Below, in pieces: positions 25,616 to 35,421 of a DNA stretch of 64,000 nt. This DNA comes from Salinarimonas sp. (GTDB lineage: Bacteria > Pseudomonadota > Alphaproteobacteria > Rhizobiales > Beijerinckiaceae). Location of the stretch: NCBI RefSeq assembly GCF_040111675.1, contig NZ_CP157794.1, positions 1,164,001 through 1,228,000 on the forward strand, in the 5' to 3' direction. Under the pieces are notes generated by a model that did not search any database, was not told the origin of the DNA, and saw only the letters and a list, made by a program, of their open reading frames with translations. Each line of letters opens with the position of its first letter. The first letter of the stretch is position 1. Made by a program: the position numbers and the translations under genes.

Positions 25616-28003
25616 TCACCCCCGCCGGCGCGTATAGAGCACCGCCATCCCGTCGTGCAGGTCGAGCGGGCCGCCGATGTAGTCCGGCCCGATCGGCGGC
25701 GAGCGCAGCGCCACCTCCCAGCCGCCGCCCTCGAGCCCCGGCACGGGGAGCGTCGTCGGGTCGAGGTCGAGGTAGGGCTTGCCCTCCAGATGGGCGACGG
25801 CGAAGACCTGCTCGCCGTCGGGCCCGTGGCGGAGCGAGCGGAAGGCGACCGAGCCGCGGGTCGGCTTCTCGAAGTCGAACACGTCCCGCGGCCCCAACGC
25901 CTGCCGCAGCCAGGGCCGGGCGATGCGGAACTCGCGCAGGCGCAGCATGTAGTCCGTGTGCGCGTCCCCCAGCGAATCCAGGTACTTGGAGACGTTGCAA
26001 TAGTCGTGCATGTCGTCCATCCACGCCCGCGCGATCCGTTTCAGCACGGGCGCGGTGAAGGGCGTGGGCCCCTCGAGCGGCGGGTCGACCTCGTTCAAGA
26101 GCTTCGCCATCACGTCGAGATCGTAATCCGTCACCTCGACGAGGGCTGCGAGGATGCGGAAGAAGCGGTCGAGCCCGTCGCGATCGGTGAAGCCGAGCTC
26201 CTTCAGCCGCGGGAAGGAGGCGGGCATCGAGTAGGTGTACGAGTCGACCTGCCAGCCGAGCGAGACCGCCTCCTCGGCCACGATCTTCACCCCGTAGCGG
26301 TCGTCCTGGTTGCGGATGAAGCCCCAGGAGGCGCGCGCCATGGCGTTGAGGAAGTCCATCGGCACGCCGGGGAAGGCGGCGTAGGTGAGCATCTGCGCGG
26401 CGGGATGGTCGTAGGCCTTGTCGAGGATCTCCATCCGCGTGTCGCCCAGCCGCGTGTTGATGTTCAGCTTGGGGTTGATCTGCGTGCCGCGGCGGAGCGT
26501 GTCGTGGTTGGCGCAGCCCGAGATCCAGTTCTCGCCGTGGTGGAGGATCTCCTCGATGCGCCAGAACTTGGTCAGCCAGAAGGTGTAGAGGAACGGCGTG
26601 TTGTGGGCGAAGGTCAGCGGACCCCACTGGAACACGTCTTCGTCGCGCTGCGTCTCGATCACGGCGCGATAGGTCGAGGAGAGCTCCCAGTCCTCCTCCG
26701 GCCAGGGCCGGCCGTCCTCGAAGATGAACCACGGCCTGTAGCGCCGCCCGGCCGCCTCCTGGACGATGTCGGCCATTTCCTGCAGGTACTCGTCGTCGTG
26801 CCGCAGGACCTGGGCGTCCGAATCCCACCACTTGAAGTCCTGCGCGCCGTCGACCCGGACGCCGTCGGCGCCGTAGTTCACCTTGCGCCGCTGCATCTCC
26901 AGCAGGATCGCCCGCACCATCGGGTTGCGGTAGTTGACGTTCTGGCCGTACATGTTCGGCCCGGCGAAGTAGTGGTGGCTGAGGACGTCGAGGCCCTGGT
27001 TGTCCGAATGGCCGAAGACGACGTCGAGGATCACCTTCTTCGGCCGTCCGGGGAAATTGTGGAGCGCCGCGATCAGGTCGACGAGCTCGTCCGGCCGCCC
27101 GGTCTCGAGCAGCGCCGGGTTCACCGCCGCCATGCCGGAAATGACGATGTCGTAGCCCCAGTTGGTCGTGTCCGGCCGGCGCAGGTCGACCGTCACGCCC
27201 TCGTCGTCCGCGCCCTCCGCCTCCTCGGTCCAGAAGGCCGGCCCCGCCTCGTAGACGGTGGTCGGCTCGACGGGCAGGAGCTGCACCGCCTCGTAGCCGA
27301 GGAAGATCCGATCCGCCGGCGCGAGCGGAACGTCGTGGCGCACGCGGTCGGCCAGCGTCTCGACGTGGCGCGTGAGCCCGGCGAGCGTCATCGCCGCGGT
27401 GGCGGTGGGCGCGTGGATCTGCAGGATGTTCGCCACCGGCCCGAGCTTCACGGGATCTCCCGGCGGGAGCGCCGCCCAGTAGTCCGCGTCGCCGCGGGCC
27501 GCGAGCATGGCCTCGACGTCGTAGTACTCCGCCGGCGCGAAGGCGCCGAAGGGAAGCGAGGCGGCGAGCGGGTCGTGCACGCGCGTCCAGCGCTCCTCGG
27601 CGTCGCGCCAGACGAGGGAGTAGAAGCTGCCGATGTGATCGCGCGTGCCCGCGCGCATGCCCGCGATCGCGGCGACGCAATAGTTCTCGATGCGCGCCAC
27701 CGGCACCCGCGTGCGGCGGAAGCGCAGCGTCTGGCGCGCGCGGGTGAGGGAGAGCTCGTCCTCCGGCTCCAGCACCTCGATGAAGACGTCGTCCTCCGGC
27801 ACGCGCCGCTCGAGCAGCTCCGGCGCCCAGACGATCACCTCGCACAGATCGCCGTGCTTTTGCGCTCCGAGCCGGGCGGCGACGGCCTTCGCCGTGTCGA
27901 AGGCGGAGCGGGAGGTCTGCAGCTCGTCGGCGATCCAGGAAACGAGTCGATCCGTCGCGGCGCGATCGAGCGCTGCCGCGTGGGGGCGGATGGGGGCGTC
28001 CAT
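25616..28003 (-). CDS. GH13-family alpha-glucosidase-like hydrolase (glucosylglycerol hydrolase-like)
   Basis: A 795-residue protein. Its central domain is an alpha-amylase-type barrel: GADGVRVDGAQDF (nucleophile Asp near residue 381), WFIFEDGRPW (acid/base Glu near 427) and SGCANHDTL (His-Asp near 497). The ~200-residue N-terminal region and the WELSSTYRAVIETQRDEDVF segment recall glucosylglycerol hydrolases (GghA), which cleave the compatible solute glucosylglycerol. AAGGAGAA precedes ATG 28003. A role in osmolyte turnover is likely, but the GghA identification is from memory of the family and is less certain than the GH13 fold. It is transcribed alone, convergent with cpdB. Confidence 0.8.
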   Translation of the reverse strand: MDAPIRPHAAALDRAATDRLVSWIADELQTSRSAFDTAKAVAARLGAQKHGDLCEVIVWAPELLERRVPEDDVFIEVLEPEDELSLTRARQTLRFRRTRVPVARIENYCVAAIAGMRAGTRDHIGSFYSLVWRDAEERWTRVHDPLAASLPFGAFAPAEYYDVEAMLAARGDADYWAALPPGDPVKLGPVANILQIHAPTATAAMTLAGLTRHVETLADRVRHDVPLAPADRIFLGYEAVQLLPVEPTTVYEAGPAFWTEEAEGADDEGVTVDLRRPDTTNWGYDIVISGMAAVNPALLETGRPDELVDLIAALHNFPGRPKKVILDVVFGHSDNQGLDVLSHHYFAGPNMYGQNVNYRNPMVRAILLEMQRRKVNYGADGVRVDGAQDFKWWDSDAQVLRHDDEYLQEMADIVQEAAGRRYRPWFIFEDGRPWPEEDWELSSTYRAVIETQRDEDVFQWGPLTFAHNTPFLYTFWLTKFWRIEEILHHGENWISGCANHDTLRRGTQINPKLNINTRLGDTRMEILDKAYDHPAAQMLTYAAFPGVPMDFLNAMARASWGFIRNQDDRYGVKIVAEEAVSLGWQVDSYTYSMPASFPRLKELGFTDRDGLDRFFRILAALVEVTDYDLDVMAKLLNEVDPPLEGPTPFTAPVLKRIARAWMDDMHDYCNVSKYLDSLGDAHTDYMLRLREFRIARPWLRQALGPRDVFDFEKPTRGSVAFRSLRHGPDGEQVFAVAHLEGKPYLDLDPTTLPVPGLEGGGWEVALRSPPIGPDYIGGPLDLHDGMAVLYTRRRG

Positions 28004-28190
28004 AGGCTTCTCCTTTGCCGGGGAGGGTAGCGGCGGAGACGGCGATGTCCACCCCGGAGGGTGGCGCGGGGCGCCGACGCGCGGCGTCGAGGCCTGCGGC
28101 TCTCCCCCCGTCGGCTCGCCTGTCGCGCTTGCGCCCCGCGCGCAGCGATGCCACCCATAAGCGCACGACCGCATTACAGAGGATCACACC

Positions 28191-28577
28191 ATGGACGACC
28201 TCATCGCCCGCATCACCGAGAAGACCGGCCTCGACGCGGAGACCGCGCGCAAGGCGGTGGGCATCATCCTCGCTTTCCTGCGCAAGGAGGGGCCCGAGAC
28301 GGAGGTGAACGCGCTCATCGCCGCCATGCCCGCCGCCGAGCAGGCCATGGCCGACGGCGAGGAGGCGTCGGGCGCCGGCGGGCTGATGGGCTCGCTCGGC
28401 GGCATGATGGGCGGCGGCGTCATGCAGCTCGGCGGCAAGCTCATGCAGATCGGCGTCGAGATGAACCAGATGCAACCGCTGGGCAAGGAGCTGTTCGCCT
28501 ACGGCCGCGAGAAGGTGGGCGAGGACACGCTCGGCCCCATCGTGGGATCGATCCCGGGGCTTCAGCAGTTCGTATGA
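28191..28577 (+). CDS. Small protein, DUF2267-like
   Basis: A 128-residue protein. The N-terminal half (residues 1-55) is helical and resembles the repeat of DUF2267/DUF937-type proteins ([20 protein letters not shown]). A Gly/Met-rich stretch ([20 protein letters not shown]) follows, then a helix and a short C-terminus. No signal peptide or membrane segment. The 187 bases before it (28004-28190) separate it from the divergent GH13 gene and show no clear promoter. Function unknown; the DUF assignment is tentative. Confidence 0.6.
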   Translation: MDDLIARITEKTGLDAETARKAVGIILAFLRKEGPETEVNALIAAMPAAEQAMADGEEASGAGGLMGSLGGMMGGGVMQLGGKLMQIGVEMNQMQPLGKELFAYGREKVGEDTLGPIVGSIPGLQQFV

Positions 28578-28789
28578 CGAAGAGGACGAAGGGCGCCGCG
28601 GCGGGGGTCGAGCACCGTGCGACACGGGATACGGCTTCCACCACTGGCGAACCGGGTGGGGGGACTATACATTGGAGCTTCAACGCGCTTTCATCGACAT
28701 CGGGCGCGTCGCCCGAGCGGGGCGTCCGATCCGGCAGAAGAATGGATGACCCGGCTGTCATGGTTCGGTGGAACTTCGAAAGGGGAAGC

Positions 28790-29176
28790 GTGAGCGGCGC
28801 GCCGCGTAAGGGCGCGCCGGGCGTTGAGCCGACGATCGGCGCCGGAGATCCCGACGGGACCGGCGGCGACGACGAGGGGCGTTCGGGCACGGCGATCATC
28901 ACCAAGACGAAGCCGCGCACGAAACGACCCAACCTGTATCGCGTGCTGTTGTTGAACGACGACTACACGCCGATGGAGTTCGTCATCCACGTTCTCGAGC
29001 GGTTCTTCCATAAATCGCGAGAGGACGCCACGCGCATCATGCTCCACGTCCATCACAACGGCGTGGGCGAATGCGGTGTCTTCACCTACGAGGTGGCGGA
29101 GACGAAGGTGACGCAGGTGATGGATTTCGCCCGCAAGCACCAGCATCCGCTGCAATGCGTGATGGAAAAGAAGTAG
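28790..29176 (+). CDS. clpS: ATP-dependent Clp protease adaptor ClpS
   Basis: The C-terminal ~85 residues are a canonical ClpS domain: [17 protein letters not shown], the substrate-pocket residues in that loop, [20 protein letters not shown] and a final KHQHPLQC. The 45-residue N-terminal arm is flexible and Gly/Asp-rich, as usual. GTG 28790 is chosen because AGGGGAAG lies 4 bases before it; ATGs at 28742 and 28766 are in frame without better ribosome binding sites. ClpS delivers N-end-rule substrates to ClpA, whose gene starts 33 bases downstream. The 212 bases upstream of the start hold no other gene. Confidence 0.92.
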   Translation: MSGAPRKGAPGVEPTIGAGDPDGTGGDDEGRSGTAIITKTKPRTKRPNLYRVLLLNDDYTPMEFVIHVLERFFHKSREDATRIMLHVHHNGVGECGVFTYEVAETKVTQVMDFARKHQHPLQCVMEKK

Positions 29177-29209
29177 CCGCAGCTCTCACGAGATTCTCAG
29201 AGGCCAGCC

Positions 29210-31687
29210 TTGCCGAGCTTTTCTCGCTCTCTTGAACAAGCGCTCCACCGGGCTCTCGCCCTCGCCGGCGAGAGGCGTCACGAATACGCGACGCTGGAGC
29301 ACCTTCTCCTCGCCCTGGTCGACGATCAGGACGCTGCCGCGGTGATGCGGGCCTGCAACGTCGACATCGAGGCGCTGAGGCGCAATCTCGTGGAATACGT
29401 CGACAACGAGCTGGCCAACCTCGTCTCGGACCATCGCGCCGACGCGAAGCCGACAGCCGGCTTCCAGCGCGTGATCCAGCGCGCGGTGATCCACGTCCAG
29501 TCGTCCGGCCGCGAGGAGGTGACCGGGGCGAACGTGCTCGTCGCGATCTTCGCCGAGCGCGAAAGCCATGCCGCGTACTTCCTGCAGGAGCAGGACATGA
29601 CGCGCTACGACGCGGTGAACTACATCTCGCACGGCATCGCCAAGCGCCCCGGCGCCACCGAGGCCCGACCGCCTCGCGGCGTCGAGGAGGAGAGCGGCGA
29701 GCGGCCTTCCGGGGAGGACGGCGACACGCGCACGAAGAAGAAGGGCGATGCTCTCGACGCCTATTGCGTCAACCTCAACCGCAAGGCGCGCGAGGGCAAG
29801 ATCGACCCGTTGATCGGCCGCGAGGGCGAGGTCCAGCGCACGATCCAGGTGCTCTGCCGCAGGCAGAAGAACAACCCGCTGCTGGTCGGCGATCCCGGCG
29901 TCGGCAAGACGGCCATCGCCGAGGGGCTGGCCCGCAAGATCAACGAGGGCCTCGTGCCCGACGTGCTCGCGGACGCCACCGTCTACGCCCTCGACATGGG
30001 CGCGCTGCTCGCCGGCACGCGCTATCGCGGCGATTTCGAGGAGCGGCTCAAGCAGGTCGTCAAGGAGATCGAGGCGCATCCCAAGGCGATCATGTTCATC
30101 GACGAGATCCACACGGTGATCGGCGCGGGGGCGACCTCGGGCGGCGCGATGGACGCCTCGAACCTGCTCAAGCCCGCGCTCGCGGCCGGCACGCTGCGCT
30201 GCATCGGCTCGACGACCTACAAGGAGTACCGCCAGTACTTCGAGAAGGACCGCGCGCTGGTGCGCCGCTTCCAGAAGATCGACGTCAACGAGCCGTCGGT
30301 CGAGGATACGATCGAGATCATCAAGGGCCTCAAGCCCTATTACGAGACCTTCCACAAGCTGCGCTACTCGAACGACGCCATCAAGGCGGCGGTCGAGCTC
30401 TCGGCCCGCTACATCCACGACCGCAAGCTGCCCGACAAGGCGATCGACGTGATCGACGAGACGGGCGCCTCGCAGATGCTGCTCGCCGAATCGAAGCGCA
30501 AGAAGACGATCGGCGTGAAGGAGATCGAGACCACGATCGCCTCCATGGCCCGCATCCCGCCCAAGACCGTCTCGAAGGACGACGCGGAGGTGCTGGCCAA
30601 CCTCGAGGGCTCGCTCAAGTCCGTGGTCTACGGGCAGGACGCGGCGATCGGGGCGCTCACCTCGGCGATCAAGCTCGCCCGCGCGGGCCTGCGGGAGCCG
30701 GAGAAGCCGATCGGCAACTACCTGTTCGCCGGCCCGACCGGCGTCGGCAAGACCGAGGTCGCGCGCCAGCTCTCGAAGGCGCTCGGCGTCGAGCTCCTGC
30801 GCTTCGACATGTCGGAATACATGGAGCGGCACACGGTGAGCCGGCTCATCGGCGCGCCTCCCGGCTATGTCGGCTTCGACCAGGGCGGGCTCCTGACCGA
30901 CGGCGTCGACCAGCATCCGCACTGCGTGCTGCTGCTCGACGAGATCGAGAAGGCGCATCCGGATCTGTTCAACATTCTGTTGCAGATCATGGACCACGGC
31001 AAGCTCACCGACCACAACGGCAAGCACGTCGATTTCCGCAACGTGATCCTGATCATGACCACGAACGCGGGTGCGGCGGACCTCGCCAAGGCGGCCTTCG
31101 GCTTCACCCGCACGAAGCGCGAGGGCGACGACACGGAGGCGATCAACAAGCTGTTCGCGCCGGAATTCCGCAACCGTCTCGACGCGATCATCTCCTTCGG
31201 CAACCTGCCGCGCGAGGTGATCATGAAGGTGGTCGACAAGTTCGTCGCCCAGCTCGAGGGGCAGCTCGCCGAGCGCAAGGTCACCATCGCGCTCTCGCCG
31301 GAATCGCGCGAGTGGCTGGTGGATCACGGCTACGACGAGTCCATGGGCGCGCGGCCGATGGGCCGCCTGATCCAGACCTCGATCAAGACGCCGCTGGCCG
31401 ACGAGGTGCTGTTCGGGCGCCTGAAGGACGGCGGCTCGGTCCGGGTCGTGGTCGAGAAGGACGTGGACGGGCTCGACAAGCTCGGCTTCGAGTACTATCC
31501 CGCGCCGCAGAAGCCGGCGAAGGTGAAGCTCGAGAAGCCGACCGATCCGCCCAAGAAGCCGAAGCGCAAGCCGCGGACGTCGAAGAAGGCCGCGCCGAAG
31601 AAGCCGGGCAACGGCGGCAACGGTGACGGCGGCAACGGCGGCGGCGGCGTGCGCACCGTACCGAAGGTCCCGCTGGTGCGCGCATGA
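29210..31687 (+). CDS. clpA: ATP-dependent Clp protease ATP-binding subunit ClpA
   Basis: An 825-residue AAA+ unfoldase. The N-domain starts [20 protein letters not shown], which matches the conserved ClpA beginning and supports the TTG at 29210. D1 Walker A is GDPGVGKT, Walker [13 protein letters not shown]2 Walker A is GPTGVGKT, Walker [14 protein letters not shown]. ClpA feeds proteins into ClpP. The last ~60 residues are an extra tail rich in Lys/Pro and then Gly/Asn ([32 protein letters not shown]). This is longer than in the enterobacterial protein and probably disordered. It forms an operon with clpS and the downstream membrane protein gene (ATGA overlap). Confidence 0.96.
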   Translation: MPSFSRSLEQALHRALALAGERRHEYATLEHLLLALVDDQDAAAVMRACNVDIEALRRNLVEYVDNELANLVSDHRADAKPTAGFQRVIQRAVIHVQSSGREEVTGANVLVAIFAERESHAAYFLQEQDMTRYDAVNYISHGIAKRPGATEARPPRGVEEESGERPSGEDGDTRTKKKGDALDAYCVNLNRKAREGKIDPLIGREGEVQRTIQVLCRRQKNNPLLVGDPGVGKTAIAEGLARKINEGLVPDVLADATVYALDMGALLAGTRYRGDFEERLKQVVKEIEAHPKAIMFIDEIHTVIGAGATSGGAMDASNLLKPALAAGTLRCIGSTTYKEYRQYFEKDRALVRRFQKIDVNEPSVEDTIEIIKGLKPYYETFHKLRYSNDAIKAAVELSARYIHDRKLPDKAIDVIDETGASQMLLAESKRKKTIGVKEIETTIASMARIPPKTVSKDDAEVLANLEGSLKSVVYGQDAAIGALTSAIKLARAGLREPEKPIGNYLFAGPTGVGKTEVARQLSKALGVELLRFDMSEYMERHTVSRLIGAPPGYVGFDQGGLLTDGVDQHPHCVLLLDEIEKAHPDLFNILLQIMDHGKLTDHNGKHVDFRNVILIMTTNAGAADLAKAAFGFTRTKREGDDTEAINKLFAPEFRNRLDAIISFGNLPREVIMKVVDKFVAQLEGQLAERKVTIALSPESREWLVDHGYDESMGARPMGRLIQTSIKTPLADEVLFGRLKDGGSVRVVVEKDVDGLDKLGFEYYPAPQKPAKVKLEKPTDPPKKPKRKPRTSKKAAPKKPGNGGNGDGGNGGGGVRTVPKVPLVRA

Positions 31688-32577
31688 CGCAACGCGATCT
31701 CGACGAGGCGGTGGCGCGCCTGCGCGCCGCCTCGTCGCGCAACGACCCGACGGCGGCCGATCTCGATCCGGATCTCGGCCCGCCGCGCGGCCGCCCCGAG
31801 ACCGCGGGGCAGGGGCCGCTCGACCCCGACATCGTCGACGCCCACGCGCACGTGGTGACCGGCCACGAAGCGCCTCCGCCCTCCGGCGGGCAGGCGCTGC
31901 CGCGCTCCGACTGGGAGCAGCCGTTGCCGCGGGAATCGGTCGTCGGCCCTCCGCCGCAGCGGCAACCGGTTTCGCCTCAGGGGGCGGCGATTTCCCCCGA
32001 AGCGCGGGCGCGCGCGGAGGCGCAGCTGCGCGCGGCGGTCGAGGCGCGCGGGCGCGCGACCCCGCAGAGCGCGCCGACGCCACGGGCCGAGCCGCGCCCG
32101 GCGCAGGCGCGGTCGGCGCATCCCGGTCCGGCGCATGCCCAGCCGGCGCCGCGGCCCGTTCCCGAGCCGCCTGCGCCGGTGCTGGACGATTACGATCGAC
32201 GCAACCGGCTGGGCGATCCCGAGAACCTCGACGACGGCATCGTCACCGACGATCACGTGGAGGCGCCGCGGCGCGGCGGGCTTCTCGATCGGTTCCGGCG
32301 CTCGCGCGACCGCAAGCCGACGCCGACGCAGCGCCGGCCCGAGACGCGGGCGCGGCGCAGCCGGACGGAGACGCAGCGCGGGCCGCTGACGCCGAAGGAA
32401 GAGCGCTGGCGCCGGCGCAAGCGGCGCTACCTGCTCGAGGAGATCCTCGGCTGGATCCTGGTGCCGGTCATCCTCGTGGGGCTCTACTTCGCCATTCTCT
32501 GGGGGCTGTCGCTGTTCGGGCTCACGCTCGACGACGTGGTGGCGGGCGCGCAGCAGGCCTGGGAGGCGCTGAACTGA
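31684..32577 (+). CDS. Hypothetical membrane-anchored Pro/Arg-rich protein
   Basis: A 297-residue protein that overlaps clpA by 4 bases. Residues 1-~215 are hydrophilic, Pro/Ala/Arg-rich and low in predicted structure. A very basic stretch (KEERWRRRKRRYLLEE) precedes one transmembrane helix near the C-terminus (ILGWILVPVILVGLYFAILWGL). This suggests a tail-anchored inner-membrane protein with a long cytoplasmic arm. Coupling to clpA hints at a link with the Clp system, but no function is recognised. Confidence 0.7.
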   Translation: MTQRDLDEAVARLRAASSRNDPTAADLDPDLGPPRGRPETAGQGPLDPDIVDAHAHVVTGHEAPPPSGGQALPRSDWEQPLPRESVVGPPPQRQPVSPQGAAISPEARARAEAQLRAAVEARGRATPQSAPTPRAEPRPAQARSAHPGPAHAQPAPRPVPEPPAPVLDDYDRRNRLGDPENLDDGIVTDDHVEAPRRGGLLDRFRRSRDRKPTPTQRRPETRARRSRTETQRGPLTPKEERWRRRKRRYLLEEILGWILVPVILVGLYFAILWGLSLFGLTLDDVVAGAQQAWEALN

Positions 32578-32604
32578 CGACGCGCACGCGCGTCGTCCGC
32601 GCGG

Positions 32605-33048
32605 TCACGTCGCGAGCGCGGCCGCGATCGTGCGCGCCTGCGCCGCCAGCACCTCCTGGTTCGCCATCTCGCCGCTGTGCGGTCGCAGGGCGACGCCGGC
32701 GAAGCGCGGGATGACGTGGACGTGCAGGTGGAAGACGACCTGCCCGCCGGCGCTCTCGTTGAACTGCTGCACGGTCACGCCGTCGGCGCCCAGCGCGGCC
32801 ACGGACGCGCGGGCGACCTTCTGCGCCGTGCGCATCACGGCCGCGAGCGCCTCGGGCGGCGCGTCGAGCAGGTTGCGGCAGGGCGCCTTCGGGACGACGA
32901 GGCTGTGGCCGTCGCCGCGGGGCATGATGTCCATGAAGGCCAGGGTCTCGTCGTCCTCGTAGATCTTGTGCGCCGGCATCTCGCCGCGCAGGATCTTGGC
33001 GAAGACGTTGCTCGGGTCGTAGGCGGCGGTCTCTTGGGCTGCTGTCAT
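32605..33048 (-). CDS. HIT-family nucleotide-binding hydrolase (Hint-like)
   Basis: A 147-residue protein with the histidine-triad motif HLHVHVIPR and the N-terminal FAKILRGEMPAHKIYEDD typical of bacterial Hint proteins. These hydrolyse AMP-linked compounds such as aminoacyl adenylates and AMP-lysine. Length is normal. It is convergent with the membrane protein gene (27-base gap) and may be co-transcribed with the FemAB-like gene 51 bases upstream. Confidence 0.92.
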   Translation of the reverse strand: MTAAQETAAYDPSNVFAKILRGEMPAHKIYEDDETLAFMDIMPRGDGHSLVVPKAPCRNLLDAPPEALAAVMRTAQKVARASVAALGADGVTVQQFNESAGGQVVFHLHVHVIPRFAGVALRPHSGEMANQEVLAAQARTIAAALAT

Positions 33049-33099
33049 GGCGGGCTCCCGGATTCGCTCGCGCGAGGAGACGACGCGCTGCGCCGCCGG

Positions 33100-34239
33100 T
33101 CAAGCGCTCCCGCGCCTGAAGGGGAGAGCGGCCGCGAGCGCCTCGCCGATCTCGCCGACATGGGCGCGCTCGCGCTCGAGATAATCGGCCACGGCCCGCT
33201 TCAGGCCCGGATCGGCGATCTCGTGGGCGGAATAGGTCTCGACCGGGCGATAGCCGCGCAGGAGCTTGTGCTCTCCCTGGGCCCCGGCCTCGACGCGCCG
33301 CAGCCCGTGCGCGATGGCGAAGTCGACGGCCTGATAATAGCAGACCTCGAAATGCAGGAAGGGGTGATCCTCGACGCAGCCCCAGTTGCGGCCGTAGAGG
33401 GTCTCGTCGCCGATGAAGTTGATGGCGCCGGCGATGTGGCGGCCCTCGCGGCGGGCGAGGATCAGCAGCACGCGCTCGCCGAGCCGCTCCCCGACGCGTG
33501 AGAAGAAGTCGCGGTTCAGGTAGGGACGGCCCCATTTGCGCGAGCCGGTGTCGACGTAGAATTCGTAGAAGGCGTCCCAATGCGCCTGCGTTATGTCACC
33601 GCCGCGGACCCAGTCGATCTCGATCCCGGGGGCGAGCGCATCGCGACGCTCGCGGCGGATGGTCTTGCGCTTGCGCGAGGCCAGCGTCTCGAGGAAGGCC
33701 TCGAAGCTGGGATAGCCGTCGTTGAGCCAGTGGAACTGCTGGTCGATCCGCTGCAGCCAGCCGGCGGCGCCGAGGCGCTCCCAGTCGGGCTTCGGCAGGA
33801 AGGTGGCGTGGATCGAGGAGGCGCCGACCTTGGCGCGCAGGGCCTGAAGGCCGGCGATCAGCAGGCGCTCGGCCTCCTCGGCCCTCGGCCCCGGCCGCAC
33901 CAGGAGGCGCGGGCCGGTGGCGGGGGTGAAGGGCACGCTGACCTGGAGCTTGGGGTAGTAGCGCCCGCCGGCGCGCTCATAGGCGTCGGCCCAGCCGTGG
34001 TCGAAGACGTACTCGCCCTGGCTGTGGCTCTTGAGATAGGTCGGCGCGGCGGCCAGCAGCGTTCCCGCCGCGTCCTCGACGAGGACATGGGCGGGACCCC
34101 AGCCGGTGCCTTCGCCGACGCAGCCCGATTCCTCGAGAGCCGAGAGGAAAGCGTGGGTGACGAAGGGGCAGGCGGGATCGACGCCCAACGCCGCCGCCTG
34201 TGGACCCAGCGCGCAGGCGTCCCAGGCCTGCGGGTCCAC
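33100..34239 (-). CDS. FemAB-like/GNAT family protein (PF04339, DUF482)
   Basis: A 379-residue protein from GTG 34239. Conserved segments SYLKSHS-type (APTYLKSHSQGEYVFDHGWA), RKRKTIRRERR, GAINFIGDETLYGRNWGC and ARVEAGAQGEHKLLRGYRP-like (RRVEAGAQGEHKLLRGY) identify the FemAB-like DUF482 group, which has a GNAT-type fold and unknown substrate. The frame is open further upstream with good family-like sequence (TDLVVKIAGGLAP) but no ATG, GTG or TTG; a CTG at 34281 has GGGAGG five bases before it and may be the true start, which would add 14 residues. Confidence 0.85.
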   Translation of the reverse strand: MDPQAWDACALGPQAAALGVDPACPFVTHAFLSALEESGCVGEGTGWGPAHVLVEDAAGTLLAAAPTYLKSHSQGEYVFDHGWADAYERAGGRYYPKLQVSVPFTPATGPRLLVRPGPRAEEAERLLIAGLQALRAKVGASSIHATFLPKPDWERLGAAGWLQRIDQQFHWLNDGYPSFEAFLETLASRKRKTIRRERRDALAPGIEIDWVRGGDITQAHWDAFYEFYVDTGSRKWGRPYLNRDFFSRVGERLGERVLLILARREGRHIAGAINFIGDETLYGRNWGCVEDHPFLHFEVCYYQAVDFAIAHGLRRVEAGAQGEHKLLRGYRPVETYSAHEIADPGLKRAVADYLERERAHVGEIGEALAAALPFRRGSA

Positions 34240-34355
34240 GGGCGCGAGCCCGCCGGCGATCTTGACGACGAGGTCTGTCAGAGGCTCCTCCCGCTCCGGC
34301 TGTCTCGGCTCGAACTAGGCCCGCCGCGACCTTTAGCAAGACGGCGCGCGACGGC

Positions 34356-35267
34356 TCAGGCCGGGCGCCAGCGGCTCTCGACCGTGGCGGGCTCCTCGGC
34401 CACCGCGAGGCCGCGGCGCCGAAGGTCCTCCAGATGGGCGAAGACGTTGAGCGCCGCGGGGCCCTTCAACGCGGGGGAAAGGCCGCGATAGACGGTCTCG
34501 ACGAGGTCGGGAATGGTCTCGTCGCCGGCGCGCAGGCGCGACAAGATCGCCTCCTCGCGCTGGCGGCGGTGGGCGATCAGCGCGCGCACGAAGCGTTTGG
34601 GCTCCGTGACGGGGCCGCCGTGGCCCGGCCAGTAGATCGTCTCGTCGCGGGAGAGGAGCTTCGCGAGCGAGGCCATGTAGGGCCCCATGGCCCCGTCGGG
34701 GGGCCCGATGAAGGTGGTCGACCAGGCCATGACGTGGTCGCCGGAGAAGAGCGCGTTCTCCTGCGGCAGCGCGTAGGCGACGTGATTCGCGGTGTGGCCC
34801 GGCGTCTCCACGGCGACGAGCGTCCAGCCCGGCCCCTCGACGCGATCGCCGTCGGAGAGGATGCGCTCGGGCGCGTAGGCGCGGTCTCCCGCGGCCTCCA
34901 TGCGGTTGGCCTCGCCGGCGCCCAGGGCGCGGGACTCGCGATGCGGGCCGCAGCCGACGATCGCCGCGCCGGTCTCCTGCCGCAGCAGGGCGGCGGCGGG
35001 GGAATGGTCGCGATGCGTGTGGGTGACGACGAGGTGGGTGATGCGCTCGCCCCGCGTCGCGGCCAGGATCGCCTCGACGTGACGGGGATCGTCCGGGCCG
35101 GGATCGACGACGGCGACCTCGCCCCGGCCGACGACGTAGCTGCAGGTGCCGGTGAACGTCACCGGCCCGCTGTTGCCGGCGACGATGCGGCGCACGAGCG
35201 GCGAGACCCGCACGCAGGCGCCGGGCGGCTGGTCGAAGTCGGTGTCGAAGCTCGGGGTCTCGCTCAT
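34356..35267 (-). CDS. MBL-fold metallo-hydrolase (LACTB2-like)
   Basis: A 303-residue protein with the metallo-beta-lactamase motif THTHRDHS (two-metal site), the third ligand region ETPGHTANHVAY and FSGDHVMAW. A C-terminal winged-helix-like region (residues ~235-300) follows, as in LACTB2/endoribonuclease-type members. It could act on thioesters or RNA; the family does not decide. ATG 35267 is supported by the conserved start. It lies about 75 bases upstream of the FemAB-like gene on the same strand and may share a transcript. Confidence 0.9.
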   Translation of the reverse strand: MSETPSFDTDFDQPPGACVRVSPLVRRIVAGNSGPVTFTGTCSYVVGRGEVAVVDPGPDDPRHVEAILAATRGERITHLVVTHTHRDHSPAAALLRQETGAAIVGCGPHRESRALGAGEANRMEAAGDRAYAPERILSDGDRVEGPGWTLVAVETPGHTANHVAYALPQENALFSGDHVMAWSTTFIGPPDGAMGPYMASLAKLLSRDETIYWPGHGGPVTEPKRFVRALIAHRRQREEAILSRLRAGDETIPDLVETVYRGLSPALKGPAALNVFAHLEDLRRRGLAVAEEPATVESRWRPA

Positions 35268-35337
35268 GGGCTCTCTGACGGGCCTCTGCGGCGTTCGCGA
35301 CCGATGTGGCGCGCCCGGCCCGGCCCTTCAAGCGAAA

Positions 35338-35363
35338 CCGCCGCCGGCGGGCGCCGGCGGCGG
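35338..35363 (-). terminator. Intrinsic terminator between the 33-residue gene and the MBL gene
   Basis: A perfect 11-bp stem CCGCCGCCGGC/GCCGGCGGCGG with a GGGC loop. On the minus strand TTTCGC follows. It probably ends the short transcript of the 33-residue membrane protein. Confidence 0.6.
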
Positions 35364-35421
35364 CGAAACTGGTGGGGGATACGGTGCTTGTCGTTGTGTC
35401 CCTTGCGCGTCCGAACCTTCC

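Noticed and set aside
23328..28625. A 1765-codon open frame on the minus strand covering cpdB and the GH13 region
   Set aside because: It is antisense to cpdB and off-frame to the GH13 gene, with low-complexity Arg/Ala/Gly-rich translation. Long spurious frames are expected at this GC content.
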